A DNA stretch of 64,000 bases, taken from Owenia fusiformis (lineage: Eukaryota > Annelida > Polychaeta > Sabellida > Oweniidae). Below are positions 34,021 through 44,880 of this stretch, one piece after another; the stretch's first letter is position 1; the number at the start of each line of letters is the position of its first letter. The DNA lies in contig CAIIXF020000002.1 in the NCBI GenBank assembly GCA_903813345.2, positions 34,616,109 through 34,680,108 of the forward strand, in the 5' to 3' direction. The notes beneath the pieces are model-generated. The model saw nothing but the letters and a program-made list of their open reading frames with translations. It ran no database searches and had not been told where the DNA came from. The translations under genes and the position numbers were made by a program.

Positions 34021-34823
34021 CTGGAACCAATGAGGAAAATCTTGTTTTAGGTGGGATGAAAATGATCAAGTATCAATCGGGGGTATATTTTGCAAAATAT
34101 CTTTCCTCTATTATTATCATCTTATCATGCATGATGGTATCATGGTTTCCATGGGAATTTCCCCTCAGTAATTTAACTTGACATATGTATCTTCAATGGT
34201 TCTAAAAGTCACTATATTAGTGCTATCTTAGGCTTCTGTAAAACTTTGTGGACTTTTTATAATGAAAGCAATGTTTTATTCTAATGATATTTTAAAATCG
34301 AGATCTAACAAAAGCTAAGTCTACCTTATTTAAAGATAATAAGTAATTTATTCCCAAGTTCATCCTATTAGCACAATATAATGTAAAATAATCTATTCGA
34401 TCATTTTTGGGTATATCATATCAATATTCTCTTGAGTCCTCTATGTTCTTATTCATCAGGCCATTAATATGTCCAAGCAGCGATAAAGTGATGACATATA
34501 ACGTAAGCACTATTATATATGTAGTTGTCAATGTCTCAGTTATGGATCCATCTGTAAGTGAACTTGATAAACTACACACATCTAAAAGATTCAGTTGAAC
34601 ATTTCTCATTTAATTTAATCTGTGTCTAAGATGTTATAACTATTCAAATTATTCAAATGTGAATCCAAAGGTAGACAGCTTAATCATTTAGTGAGTGCAA
34701 GTTGTAAGGAGTCCTAGTTGTTTTAAGTTGTCATTCTATATATCACAAGGTATTTCGGAACAACCCACAATTTGCCTTTAACTGAAGGTCCTTATTAAAG
34801 CTCTCCATGAATATTATGTTCAA
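34021..34823. other. Intronic spacer, nothing recognised
   Basis: AT-rich; the 62-63 residue open frames on both strands near 34410-34610 show no known motif and no splice context. Confidence 0.4.
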
Positions 34824-35044
34824 TCAAGAGTATTTCTCGTGTGTTTTGGCATGAGTTGTAAGGTGTCCAAGCTGTTTAAACTTCTTCAGACAAAGTTTAC
34901 ATTGAAAAGGTTTCTCGCCAGTATGGATCCTCATGTGATTGTTTAGATTTGTTGTTTTGGTGAATGCTTTATTACATTCAGTACACCTGAACACTCTCAC
35001 TGGACGAACATCCATTCTTGTGTTTTCCATGTTTGGATACCTCA
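34824..35044 (-). CDS. Alternative C-terminal exon: 2 C2H2 zinc fingers (paralogue of recombinase exon 1)
   Basis: The acceptor gttttattttgtgattccag precedes 35044; phase-1 entry gives V-R-Y-P-N-M-E-N-T-R-M-D-V-R-P-V-R-V. Two fingers (C-T-E-C-N-K-A-F-T-K-T-T-N-L and C-K-L-C-L-K-K-F-K-Q-L-G-H-L) are joined by TGEKPFQC; stop after H-E-K-Y-S. Length 221, in frame. The linker and at least 150 bp of upstream intron match those of the exon at 38237, which leads to a recombinase domain instead of fingers. Confidence 0.88.
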
Positions 35045-35491
35045 CTGGAATCACAAAATAAAACATCATATAAGTTCTTAAACAAGAACATTGTTTGTGT
35101 TTCCTCAAGACTAACTGCCTAATTTTATCAATGTTAGTACTTTGATTGGTAGTGTTTTAAATATAACTTATTTAAGATTATCAAATAAGTGTTATTTCAT
35201 GCAGTACCAATGAGGGCAGCCTAATTTGTCCAATGTACTTAGCCCACACAGGCCTGATTTCACGCTGAATTGTTGTAGTGTATCGGTTTAGATAGAAGTC
35301 AAAACAGGGTTTTCATTTAAGGTGATTTTAATCCAAAATTGGACTGTTATACCAAAATCACCAATTTACAAGTGTCCCTTGCTAAAATTTTATTTCAATA
35401 ATTTTGCCTGTTTTTTCATTGTTTTGTTTTACAGCATGCTTCGAACACATATATCTCAACATTTGTGATCCCCATTTACACGAGAAATCAG
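35045..35491. other. Intronic spacer; first ~150 bp duplicated at 38238-38400
   Basis: From 35045 to about 35205 the words aacatcatataa, agaacattgttt, tgtttcctcaa and aagtgttatt occur in the same order as at 38238-38410. The rest shows nothing recognisable. Confidence 0.6.
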
Positions 35492-35646
35492 TCGCAAAAA
35501 AACAATGCATCTGAATGCTGCACATTGACGTGTGTCTGTATTATTGTCTTTGTCTTAAATGTCTTATTACAAACTAAACACTTCATTCTAGTCTTTGCAA
35601 GATGGACGTCAAAAACTGCCTTCCTCTGACTCACATGCTACTTCCC
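35492..35646 (-). pseudogene. Finger exon with early in-frame stop
   Basis: The acceptor gtttccaattttcag precedes 35646. Phase-1 entry reads G-K then TAG, and the same frame then continues open into one well-formed finger (C-L-V-C-N-K-T-F-K-T-K-T-I-I-Q-T-H-V-N-V-Q-H) and a later stop. Acceptor, phase and finger are kept, so a single nonsense change seems to have silenced it. Confidence 0.65.
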
Positions 35647-36526
35647 TGAAAATTGGAAACATTCACAATAACTTTACTTCATCTCAGAAGTTATTCTTTA
35701 GTTCGATGTAATTCTTGGGTACTAACAAAGCCTTTATTCAATAAGAATGTGTAGTCACTATATTCCTGCCTATAAGTAGCATACTTTTATTTCACATTCA
35801 ATCTTCCACAAAATATTGGCCATGAAAGGTCTTAGGGTCGTAAAATTTCAATGAGTGTTCTGATTCCCAAAAGTTGAAAGGGCAATAAGTTGCCCAATGT
35901 CTACTGAAAGCCAAAATGTTATTTGTATTCGTCTCCAATCTTGAATGAGCCTCTTTTTGCCCACAACCAATTGTTTGCCTTTCCATGCACTATCCTGTAT
36001 TTGTCTCTTATCTTAAATGAGTGTAATATACCCCTTTCTTATGTACATACATATGTTATGTATATACCCCTTCCTTATCACCCTTTTCATGTGATTTCGG
36101 TGGCCATACAATAGTCTCAGTCTGCATGCTTACCAAATACATTTAGACATTCTAACAGTCTACTCTTTCAAATCGAACTTAGTCTGTATACTTAGAGAAT
36201 AAACTTATCTTAGAAATGGTGGTGGAATTCAAAGCTTAATGCATGCATATGATTGCTTTGTTGTGATAGAAGAATACTGAATAGTCTATTGAGAAATCTA
36301 AAATGCAAAATGTAAACAAAACTTTAGTTTCTCAACATGGATCTATGTTTATTGGCCAAAAGGTCACAAATACAAAATAGTCAATAAAGTTATTAACATA
36401 TAAACATCTCTGAGTCTTTATCATGGTTCATCAGATCATACTCTCATCGTATATTATGCATGTAATAAAATATGGCAACTTTGAGAATTGTTATGGTAGC
36501 ACTATTTGTAGCACTGTTGTTTGCTA
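35647..36526. other. Downstream flank of the recombinase exons, nothing recognised
   Basis: AT-rich; would contain the 3' UTR and polyadenylation site of the recombinase isoform near 36526. Short open frames here have no known motif. Confidence 0.4.
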
Positions 36527-36785
36527 CTAGAGTTCCTCCTTTCTACCATGAAGCACATTTGAAATGTCTGTCTTCTTCTCTATAGTAGGTGCCTGTGCAT
36601 AGTGCTTAAGGCTGCTTGGGTTTCTATGACCAGTTACCAACATTATGTCACGGTCTTTGACGCCCGCACGATCCAGAAGAGTGACACATGTCACTCGAAT
36701 ACAATGGTTTGTATATTTACGGGACAGACCAGCAGCCTCTGATATAGTTGACATCATTGCGCTTAGCGTGTTGTGACCAATGGGT
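36527..36785 (-). CDS. Recombinase-type alternative C-terminus, exon 3 (catalytic half)
   Basis: The acceptor gtatattattttcag precedes 36785. The preceding exon ends in AG, so the split codon is AGA and the protein reads T-N-R-P-I-G-H-N-T. The exon holds the tyrosine-recombinase signature: H-C-I-R (HxxR box), V-T-G-H-R-N (box H) and S-S-L-K-H-Y-A-Q with the candidate nucleophile tyrosine, ending E-E-L-stop. It matches the C-terminal part of the Crypton/KIAA1958/ZMYM (DUF3504) family. All expected catalytic residues are present, which is unusual because many domesticated members have lost some. Whether it is catalytic is not known. Confidence 0.85.
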
Positions 36786-36925
36786 CTGAAAATAATATAC
36801 AAATGTCTATTGAGAGTATTGACTTTTTCTATCAATACAATTTACATATGAATTTCAGGATAAACTACTGCGAAATGGCTGTAGTCATGATTAAATGCGG
36901 TGCACGGGCCTACCATACCTTTGTT

Positions 36926-37125
36926 CAGTGATCTCCCCAGTACTAAAGCAAGTGGGCGCAGCACCCAGCTAAGATTTTTTAAAAAACGGCTTGCACCCAC
37001 CTGAAAATCCATTTACACCCACTTGAAAATGAGAAAAATCATGAAAAATGGGCAAATTTTGACCAGTTTGAATTTTGAAAATGAAATTTGCAACCACTCA
37101 AGAAAAAATCCTGTGGAGATCACTG
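36926..37125. mobile_element. 200-bp MITE in the recombinase intron
   Basis: Ends cagtgatctcc and ggagatcactg are perfect 11-bp inverted repeats. Both flanks read ttgtt, a probable 5-bp target duplication. The interior is non-coding. It lies between recombinase exons 2 and 3 and is removed with the intron. Confidence 0.75.
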
Positions 37126-37195
37126 TTGTTCAGTTATTGCACAAATTTGAACATTGCCAAAATTAATCCATTAATAATATAATACATGTACATAC

Positions 37196-37880
37196 CTGTT
37201 CGTGTACCATGTTCCATAAGGGCTATTTTTGGTCATAGTATCAGGGGTCTGGAAAAAGCTGCTGCATCTCTTGTTAACTTTAGATAGGTAGAACTCAAAT
37301 GACTCCACACACTCACTTGCTGCCATGATAGGATTTTTATTTGTTTCTCTAGGATCCACTCCTTTATGAGTTTCGTCATATTCACTAAATGTCTGTTCAA
37401 CATATTTATGTCCACTTTCATCAACTTTTACTTCAAATGAATTCACATCCAGTTTTCGTAAACCTTCTCTTCCCCTTCTTCCGAAATGTAAACAGACATC
37501 AAAGAATACTTTTCTAACCAATACTGTTGCGTTTACTTTCCAATCAGCAAAATAATTGTTCAGTTTCATCATATCCGAATCAACAATTGCAGGTTTTTGC
37601 ACAGTTTTGTAATTACCATCGCGCCTTAATTTCTTAAATATTCCTTTCAATACGTTATTGGCAGACTGAAAGTCCCTGTCGACAATTATGTTAATTCTTT
37701 TATCGTGGTTAATCAGGTGTCGCTGCAGTCCTGCACGTATCGCGATTAATCCTGACTTACTGTACACTTCGCCTTTGGATGTTCTAACAGATGCATAGAA
37801 ACGCTTTAATATAATGTTCAATTCCTCAGGTGTCATTTCCTCAAAAGCTTCTGCTTCCTCATAATTTTCAGCCAACCAAC
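37196..37880 (-). CDS. Recombinase-type alternative C-terminus, exon 2 (core-binding and first catalytic part)
   Basis: The acceptor gttatatttccag precedes 37880, the donor after 37196 is AACAG|gtatgta. It enters in phase 1 (G-W-L-A-E-N-Y-E-E) and leaves in phase 2; 685 nt. The protein has the Crypton-family pattern: M-T-P-E-E-L-N-I-I-L-K-R-F-Y, then G-L-Q-R-H-L, then V-F-F-D-V-C-L-H-F-G-R-R-G-R-E-G-L with the box-I arginine, then P-Y-G-T-W-Y-T-N-R. No zinc finger is present. The apparent ATG in this frame lies inside the domain, so it is an internal exon, joined upstream to 38237-38055, which supplies the missing A-T-K-W-S-L-N-I-F start of the domain. Confidence 0.86.
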
Positions 37881-38054
37881 CTGGAAATATAACAAAAATC
37901 TGTAAGCTAAAACAAAAATCTTGAAAAAATAAACAATAATAAAAATATAAACAAAAATAATGAAGAAGAAAACATCAGACTGCATCTGGATCATCAACCC
38001 CAATGTGTATGATATATAAGGTAATCTTAGGAATTATTTGGCAGGTGAACTTAC

Positions 38055-38237
38055 CATTAAAAATATTTAAACTCCATTTTGTGGCTGCTTTTGTGGAAGG
38101 CTCCTCTCTAGAGTCTTCTAATTGGTCGATTTCTGCCTCTTTTACTTGACTGTGGCGTTTCAATTTCATTTTCGGAGAAGTATGACTTAACACTCGCCTA
38201 GTTTCCATTCTAGAGTTTTCTAAGTTTGGATACCACA
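38055..38237 (-). CDS. Recombinase-type alternative C-terminus, exon 1 (locus linker plus domain start)
   Basis: The acceptor gttttttgtgattccag precedes 38237; phase-1 entry gives V-W-Y-P-N-L-E-N-S-R-M-E-T-R-R-V-L, clearly the VRYPNMENTRM linker of the zinc-finger exon at 35044. Instead of fingers it continues S-P-K-M-K-L-K-R-H (basic), an acidic Q-L-E-D-S-R-E-E-P stretch and A-T-K-W-S-L-N-I-F-N-G, then the donor aatg|gtaagttc. 183 nt keep the phase. Linker, phase and intron homology tie the recombinase to the shared N-terminus rather than to a separate transposon. Confidence 0.86.
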
Positions 38238-38925
38238 CTGGAATCACAAAAAACAACATCATATAATTTCTAAAAACTAGAACATTGTTTTTGTTTCCTC
38301 AAAATATACTGCCTTATCTTATCTATGCAAAGAACTTTACATGGATTGGTATTGTTTTAATTACAACTTATCTAAGATTATTAATTAATTAAGTGTTATT
38401 CCAAGCAGTTCATTATCAAACATGATCAAAATGAAAGTAGATAACTAAACTTCATGTAATTCCAAAGAAATGTTCTTGTCTTAATCAACAAAAAACTGAA
38501 TGTTTTAATTGAAAATAACAATCATTTTCTTGTCAGTAACATTCTATGCATAGTATCAATTGTAAAAAGGAGTTATAATCAATAAAGCACAAGAACATTT
38601 ATTTCACTTATATCAACTTATATTATATACAGGCATTATCTGCCCGATTATCTGACCTACTTTTTAATTGGTCAAGAGGAGAAATTTTTCCGTGGCAAAT
38701 CTAGTTTCATTTCGTTCAGTATGCATACTTATATAAGCCCAGGGTATTAAACAAATCCTTGTTTTGAAGCGAACAATCTTTTCTCAAAAAGATATCTCAC
38801 TGATTCATAATTATTAAACTTGGTTTAAAGTAAACATGACTGTTCACTTCAGAATGTATGAAATAAATTCAACAATTGATAAGACAGAGAAATTTGCAAG
38901 TTGTGTATTGATGGTGCAATGGAAC
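38238..38925. other. Intron upstream of the recombinase exons
   Basis: The first ~170 bp are homologous to 35045-35205. The remainder is AT-rich and leads into the 30-bp satellite. No exon was recognised. Confidence 0.5.
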
Positions 38926-41815
38926 AATCATTATGATGGTTGGACAAGTTAAACCAATCATTATGATGATTGGACAAGTGAGAACAATCATTATGATGAT
39001 TGGACAAGTTAGAACAATCATTATGATGATTGGACAAGTTGGAACAATCATTATGATGGTTGGACAAGTTAAACCAATCATTATGATGATTGGACAAGTG
39101 AGAACAATCATTATGATGATTGGACAAGTTAGAACAATCATTATGATGATTGGACAAGTGAGAACAATCATTATGATGGTTGGACAAGTTAGAACAATCA
39201 TTATGATGATTGGACAAGTTGGAACAATCATTATGATGATTGGACAAGTGAGAACAATCATTATGATGATTGGACAAGTTAGGACAATCATTATGATGGT
39301 TGGACAAGTTAGAACAATCATTATGATGATTGGACAAGTTGGAACAATCATGATGATGGTTGGACAAGTTGGAACAATCATTATGATGGTTGGACAAGTT
39401 GGAACAATCATTATGATGGTTGGACAAGTTAGAACAATCATTATGATGGTTGGACAAGTTGGAACAATCATGATGATGGTTGGACAAGTTGGAACAATCA
39501 TGATGATGGTTGGACAAGTTGGAACAATCATGATGATGGTTGGACAAGTTGGAACAATCATGATGATGGTTGGACAAGTTGGAACAATCAACATGATGTT
39601 TGGACAAGTTAGAACAATCATTATGATGGTTGGACAAGTTGGAACAATCATGATGATGGTTGGACAAGTTGGAACAATCATGATGATGGTTGGACAAGTT
39701 GGAACAATCATGATGATGGTTGGACAAGTTGGAACAATCATGATGATGGTTGGACAAGTTGGAACAATCATGATGATGGTTGGACAAGTTGGAACAATCA
39801 TAATGATGGTTGGACAAGTTGGAACAATCAACATGATGATTGGACAAGTGAGAACAATCATTATGATGATTGGACAAGTTAGGACAATCATTATGATGGT
39901 TGGACAAGTTAGAACAATCATTATGATGATTGGACAAGTTGGAACAATCATGATGATGGTTGGACAAGTTGGAACAATCGTTATGATGGTTGGACAAGTT
40001 GGAACAATCATTATGATGGTTGGACAAGTTAGAACAATCATTATGATGGTTGGACAAGTTGGAACAATCATGATGATGGTTGGACAAGTTGGAACAATCA
40101 TGATGATGGTTGGACAAGTTGGAACAATCATTATGATGGTTGGACAAGTTGGAACAATCATGATGATGGTTGGACAAGTTGGAACAATCAACATGATGTT
40201 TGGACAAGTTGGAACAATCATTATGATGGGTGGACAAGTTGGAACAATCATTATGATGGTTGGACAAGTTAGAACAATCATTATGATGGTTGGACAAGTT
40301 GGAACAATCATTATGATGGTTGGACAAGTTAGGACAATCATTATGATGGTTGGACAAGTTAGAACAATCATGATGATGGTTGGACAAGTTGGAACAATCA
40401 TGATGATGGTTGGACAAGTTGGAACAATCAGCATGATGGTTGGACAAGTTGGAACAATCATTATGATGGTTGGACAAGTGAGAACAATCATTATGATGGT
40501 TGGACAAGTTGGAACAATCATGATGATGGTTGGACAAGTTGGAACAATCATGATGATGGTTGGACAAGTTGGAACAATCAACATGATGTTTGGACAAGTT
40601 AGAACAATCATTATGATGGTTGGACAAGTTAGAACAATCAGCGTGATGGTTGGACAAGTTAGAACAATCATGATGATGGTTGGACAAGTTGGAACAATCA
40701 TGATGATGGTTGGACAAGTTGGAACAATCAGCATGATGGTTGGACAAGTTGGAACAATCATTATGATGGTTGGACAAGTGAGAACAATCATTATGATGGT
40801 TGGACAAGTTGGAACAATCATGATGATGGTTGGACAAGTTGGAACAATCATGATGATGGTTGGACAAGTTGGAACAATCAACATGATGTTTGGACAAGTT
40901 AGAACAATCATTATGATGGTTGGACAAGTTAGAACAATCAGCGTGATGGTTGGACAAGTTAGAACAATCAGCATGATGGTTGGACAAGTGAGAACAATCA
41001 TTATGATGGTTGGACAAGTTGGAACAATCATTATGATGGTTGGACAAGTTAGAACAATCATTATGATGGTTGGACAAGTTGGAACAATCATTATGATGGT
41101 TGGACAAGTTGGAACAATCATGATGATGGTTGGACAAGTTGGAACAATCATGATGATGGTTGGACAAGTGAGAACAATCATTATGATGGTTGGACAAGTT
41201 GGAACAATCATTATGATGGTTGGACAAGTTGGAACAATCATGATGATGGTTGGACAAGTTGGAACAATCATGATGATGGTTGGACAAGTTGGAACAATCA
41301 ACATGATGTTTGGACAAGTTAGAACAATCATTATGATGGTTGGACAAGTTAGAACAATCAGCGTGATGGTTGGACAAGTTAGAACAATCAGCATGATGGT
41401 TGGACAAGTGAGAACAATCATTATGATGGTTGGACAAGTTGGAACAATCATTATGATGGTTGGACAAGTTAGAACAATCATTATGATGGTTGGACAAGTT
41501 GGAACAATCATTATGATGGTTGGACAAGTTGGAACAATCATGATGATGGTTGGACAAGTTGGAACAATCATGATGATGGTTGGACAAGTGAGAACAATCA
41601 TTATGATGGTTGGACAAGTTGGAACAATCATTATGATGGTTGGACAAGTTGGAACAATCATGATGATGGTTGGACAAGTTGGAACAATCATGATGATGGT
41701 TGGACAAGTTGGAACAATCAACATGATGTTTGGACAAGTTAGAACAATCATTATGATGGTTGGACAAGTTGGAACAATCATGATGATGGTTGGACAAGTT
41801 AGAACAATCATGATT
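38926..41815. repeat. Minisatellite, 30-bp unit, about 96 copies, with 300- and 420-bp higher-order units
   Basis: The unit is a 30-mer whose core is gatggttggacaagt followed by a variable ggaacaatcattat half. The marker variant acatgatgtt recurs at 39591, 40191, 40581, 40881, 41301 and 41721; the last intervals are 300, 420 and 420 bp. Lines 40921-41340 and 41341-41760 differ only near the end. Because 30 is a multiple of three, several frames stay open for 960-995 codons on both strands (for example a repeating N-H-H-x-D-C-S-N-L-S peptide on the minus strand). I treat these frames as by-products. The array lies in an intron of the zinc-finger locus. Confidence 0.95.
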
Positions 41816-42885
41816 AGGTTCTAGGAACTGATTCATATGAAATTCTTTACAATCACAATATAAACTTAGAAACTGAGGTTCTTACAAAAGTGACTGTCGA
41901 CTTTTTAGGAGAGTGAGATAAAACAATTAGATTATGGTTGCAATTTGGAATAGGATGCGATTTTAAGTGAAAAATATCATACTTTACTGCTCAAATGTGC
42001 AAATTGGCTACATTTACCTGTTTTTCAGCCTTCAAAATGCTGCCTTCCATCAACAAATCCTGGTTCACTAAATTGGGTCTATGCATAAAAGGAATGTACA
42101 GAAAATGTATGAGCAAATCTGGATGTGTAAAATAACACTAAAATTAAAGGACCACTGATGATTTGGCCTAAAAAGGAAATTGAAACAGAATTTACTCTGT
42201 GATGCCAGATTGGAATCTGATGATCATGTGACAAATTGACGGTCATTTGAATCTCAATTTTTACATGCAAGTTTGGTTGTGCAGGTTCAAAATTTTTAAT
42301 TGAGGGCAGCAGAGTGAGTCAAGTCTAACTAGAAATCAGCAACTCCATGGAAGAGCGAATCCCAATGAACACTATGTTCATTAATCTGTATGTCACAATT
42401 TACCATCTACATGTATTCTACTCTTGATCTAATCTTGAAGGGCCTCTTTTTGTTTACAATCCATTGTTTGTGTCATGCACTATCCTGTAATCGTCTCTAA
42501 TCTTGAATAAGTTTGTTCACAACATTATGATAAGCAAAACTTAGACATCAAATACTGTCACCACCTGGTGTCAAACTTGCCCAAAATCTGATTCCGAAGA
42601 CTTGTAGCATTTTAAGGTTTTATAGGCAGTCATCAGTCAATTGAAAGTAGAACTCGTGTAATTTCATTACCTAATCAGAGAATAAATTGTTAATATACTG
42701 ACGAAAAAATAAACCTTCATACAGAAAAAAAGATAAAGAGACTTTATTTTGAATGTTGAATAAAAAGTTTATTTAGTTATAGTACATTATTATTTGGCTA
42801 ATCATAGGTAGAAGTTATGATATACAAAATGGCAGTGTCACCACTTGAAATTGCCAGTCCAAAAATATATTGGCAATAACATACG
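41816..42885. other. Intronic spacer, nothing recognised
   Basis: AT-rich sequence between the satellite and the finger exon at 42886. The stretch 42410-42530 resembles 35920-36080 (cttttgcccacaaccaattgtttg versus tttttgtttacaatccattgtttg), so an old duplication is possible. Confidence 0.45.
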
Positions 42886-43589
42886 CTAGTATTTATCAAA
42901 ACTATTGTCATGCATATTTGTTTTATGTTTTCTTAAATTAGACAAATTACTGAAATTTTTGTCACACATGTCGCAATTAAACTTTGGTTTGTTGCTGTTA
43001 TGAATCATAACATGTTCTTTTAGGTATCTTTTTTGCTTGAATTGTTTATCGCAGAATAAACACCCATACATTTTCTTTTGTTTATTCTCAGGGCATATTT
43101 TCTGGTGGTTACACCGAGATGCTTGCCAAGCAAACGGTTTATCGCAATATTTACATCTGTAATGTTGGGCGGAGTCATGTGTGATCATATGAGCTTTGTA
43201 GTGTGATTTAATTTGGAACTTTTTTGGCGTTTCACATATCGTACATACAAATTCAGATTCAGAGTCTGCCGCATTATGCCGTATCTTTATATGCGTTCGT
43301 AATCCACTCACACTTCCAAATTTCTTTCCGCATTGTTCACAAACTGATTTTACATTGCTATGTTTAAATCTTTGATGCTGTTTCAGGTTGTATTTATTAC
43401 AATAAGATTTCCCACACAATTGACAATTGTATTTTTCCGTTTGTTGATGAAGTTTCATGTGGCGAGCCAGATTGAATCCGAGTTCTGTTTCATATGAACA
43501 TAATTGGCACTTTTTAATACTAGGAGCAGATTGTTTCTTTTGGGTACTTCTGCTTGAGATGGTGTGTGCTTGTTGTAAAGTGTTATCCT
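42886..43589 (-). CDS. Alternative C-terminal exon: 7 zinc fingers of a second type
   Basis: The acceptor attatcttttcaatttcag precedes 43589; phase-1 entry gives E-D-N-T-L-Q-Q-A-H-T-I-S-S. Seven finger units follow, not joined by TGEKP linkers: C-Q-L-C-S-Y, C-Q-L-C-G-K, C-E-Q-C-G-K, C-T-I-C-E-T-P-K-K (longer loop), C-K-Y-C-D-K-P-F-A-W (ends H-x3-C), C-L-F-C-D-K, C-D-M-C-D-K. The frame is 704 nt with 235 codons after joining. The fifth unit is C2HC and the fourth has an expanded loop, both shared with the exon at 45507, so this is a distinct subfamily, closest to the shared exons. Confidence 0.88.
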
Positions 43590-43984
43590 CTGAAATTGAA
43601 AAGATAATATTATAAAACAGGAATAGCCAAGATCATTCACAAAGAAGTCTGATCGTCAAAAAACTCTACAACTCGGTTCTTCATCACTTAGGGAAGTTCA
43701 TTTATTATCAAAAGGTCTTCAGTATGACAAGTTTCAACTCATGCAAATAATAATAAAACAGATAATACAGATATGATAAAGCTTTGGAAGGACAACTTTA
43801 CATGCTTTTTTATACAAATATTTCAGATACCTAGAAACATTACCAGATCTTTGGTAACATCCAGAGCGAACAAAAAGCATAAAGTGAGTCACTGATTGAT
43901 GAAACATTGGGTGGTAGCAGTCAAAAAGTCATCTTACTATATTTCAGTAACTTTGCAAAAAACACAACTTTTTCATGCTATGAA

Positions 43985-44880
43985 TTTAACAAATAAAGAT
44001 TGTTCTTATCCTTATGCACTTATTTGTTATTATCCTTATGCACTCCTTCATATTATGCTTATGGACTCGTTCCTTATTATCCTTATGCACTTGTCCCTTT
44101 ATTCTTAATGCACTTGTTCCTTCTGTCTTTTTAAATCAGAATTGCTGCTGGTCTTCGGTATAACAGTTTTGGAGTTTAATAACGAAACAGAAAATAGAGA
44201 AGTGATGAATATTTATTACATTTCTCTCTTTTTAAGTCAGTTTATTCGGACTAAAGCAACCCCAGAACCCTACTATGAAGCATGAAGGGATTTTATAAAT
44301 ATTTAAGAATCTAGAAACATCACGCTTCACCAGATCTTTGGTAACATCTTACATCAATGTACATAAAATATATGGAATGTGTCTCCTTAATTGATGAATC
44401 TTAGGTGGTAGCCATTTTGAATCACAATATGCTACAGTTGTTCTAACTTGTATTATAACCACATTCAGAGTTTAAGATGGGTGGTAGCAGTCAGAAAGTC
44501 ATCTAACTGTATCATTATCCCTATCCTTATGCACTCATCATTTTATTCCTTATGCATGTGTCCCTTTTATCCTTATACACTTGTTCATTTATTCCTTATG
44601 TACACTGTACTTGTCCTATCCTTATGTAAGCACTTGTCCCTTGGTAAAATCTTCCCTTTATTCATTAGGCACTTGTTCCTTTTATTCTCATGCACTCATC
44701 CTTTATTCCATATATACAGTGTACTTGTCCTATTCTTATGTATGCACTTGTTACCCTTTATTCCTAATACATTTGTTCCTCATTCCTTATGCACTTGTTC
44801 TTTATTATCCTTATGCACTTGTTCCTTATTATCCTTATGCACTTTTTTATGTCTTCTTAAATTAGAATTGTTGCTGAAGC
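43985..44880. repeat. 24-bp minisatellite and duplicated flank between two paralogous exons
   Basis: Units around ttatccttatgcacttgttcc recur near 44000-44110 and 44510-44850, with flanking words gggtggtagcagtca and aagtcatct repeated in both blocks. The right block runs into the coding end of the exon at 44780. Both blocks lie 3' (transcript sense) of a finger exon, so they were duplicated with the exon. Confidence 0.8.

Noticed and set aside
36527-38237. A free-standing Crypton transposon
   Set aside because: No own start codon or promoter exon, first exon carries the locus linker and phase, and its intron is duplicated from a neighbouring finger exon. Not excluded fully.
38849-41836. Three ~960-995 codon open frames read as long repeat proteins
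   Set aside because: They are produced by a 30-bp unit that is a multiple of three with no stop in the unit; they overlap on both strands and lack splice or start context.
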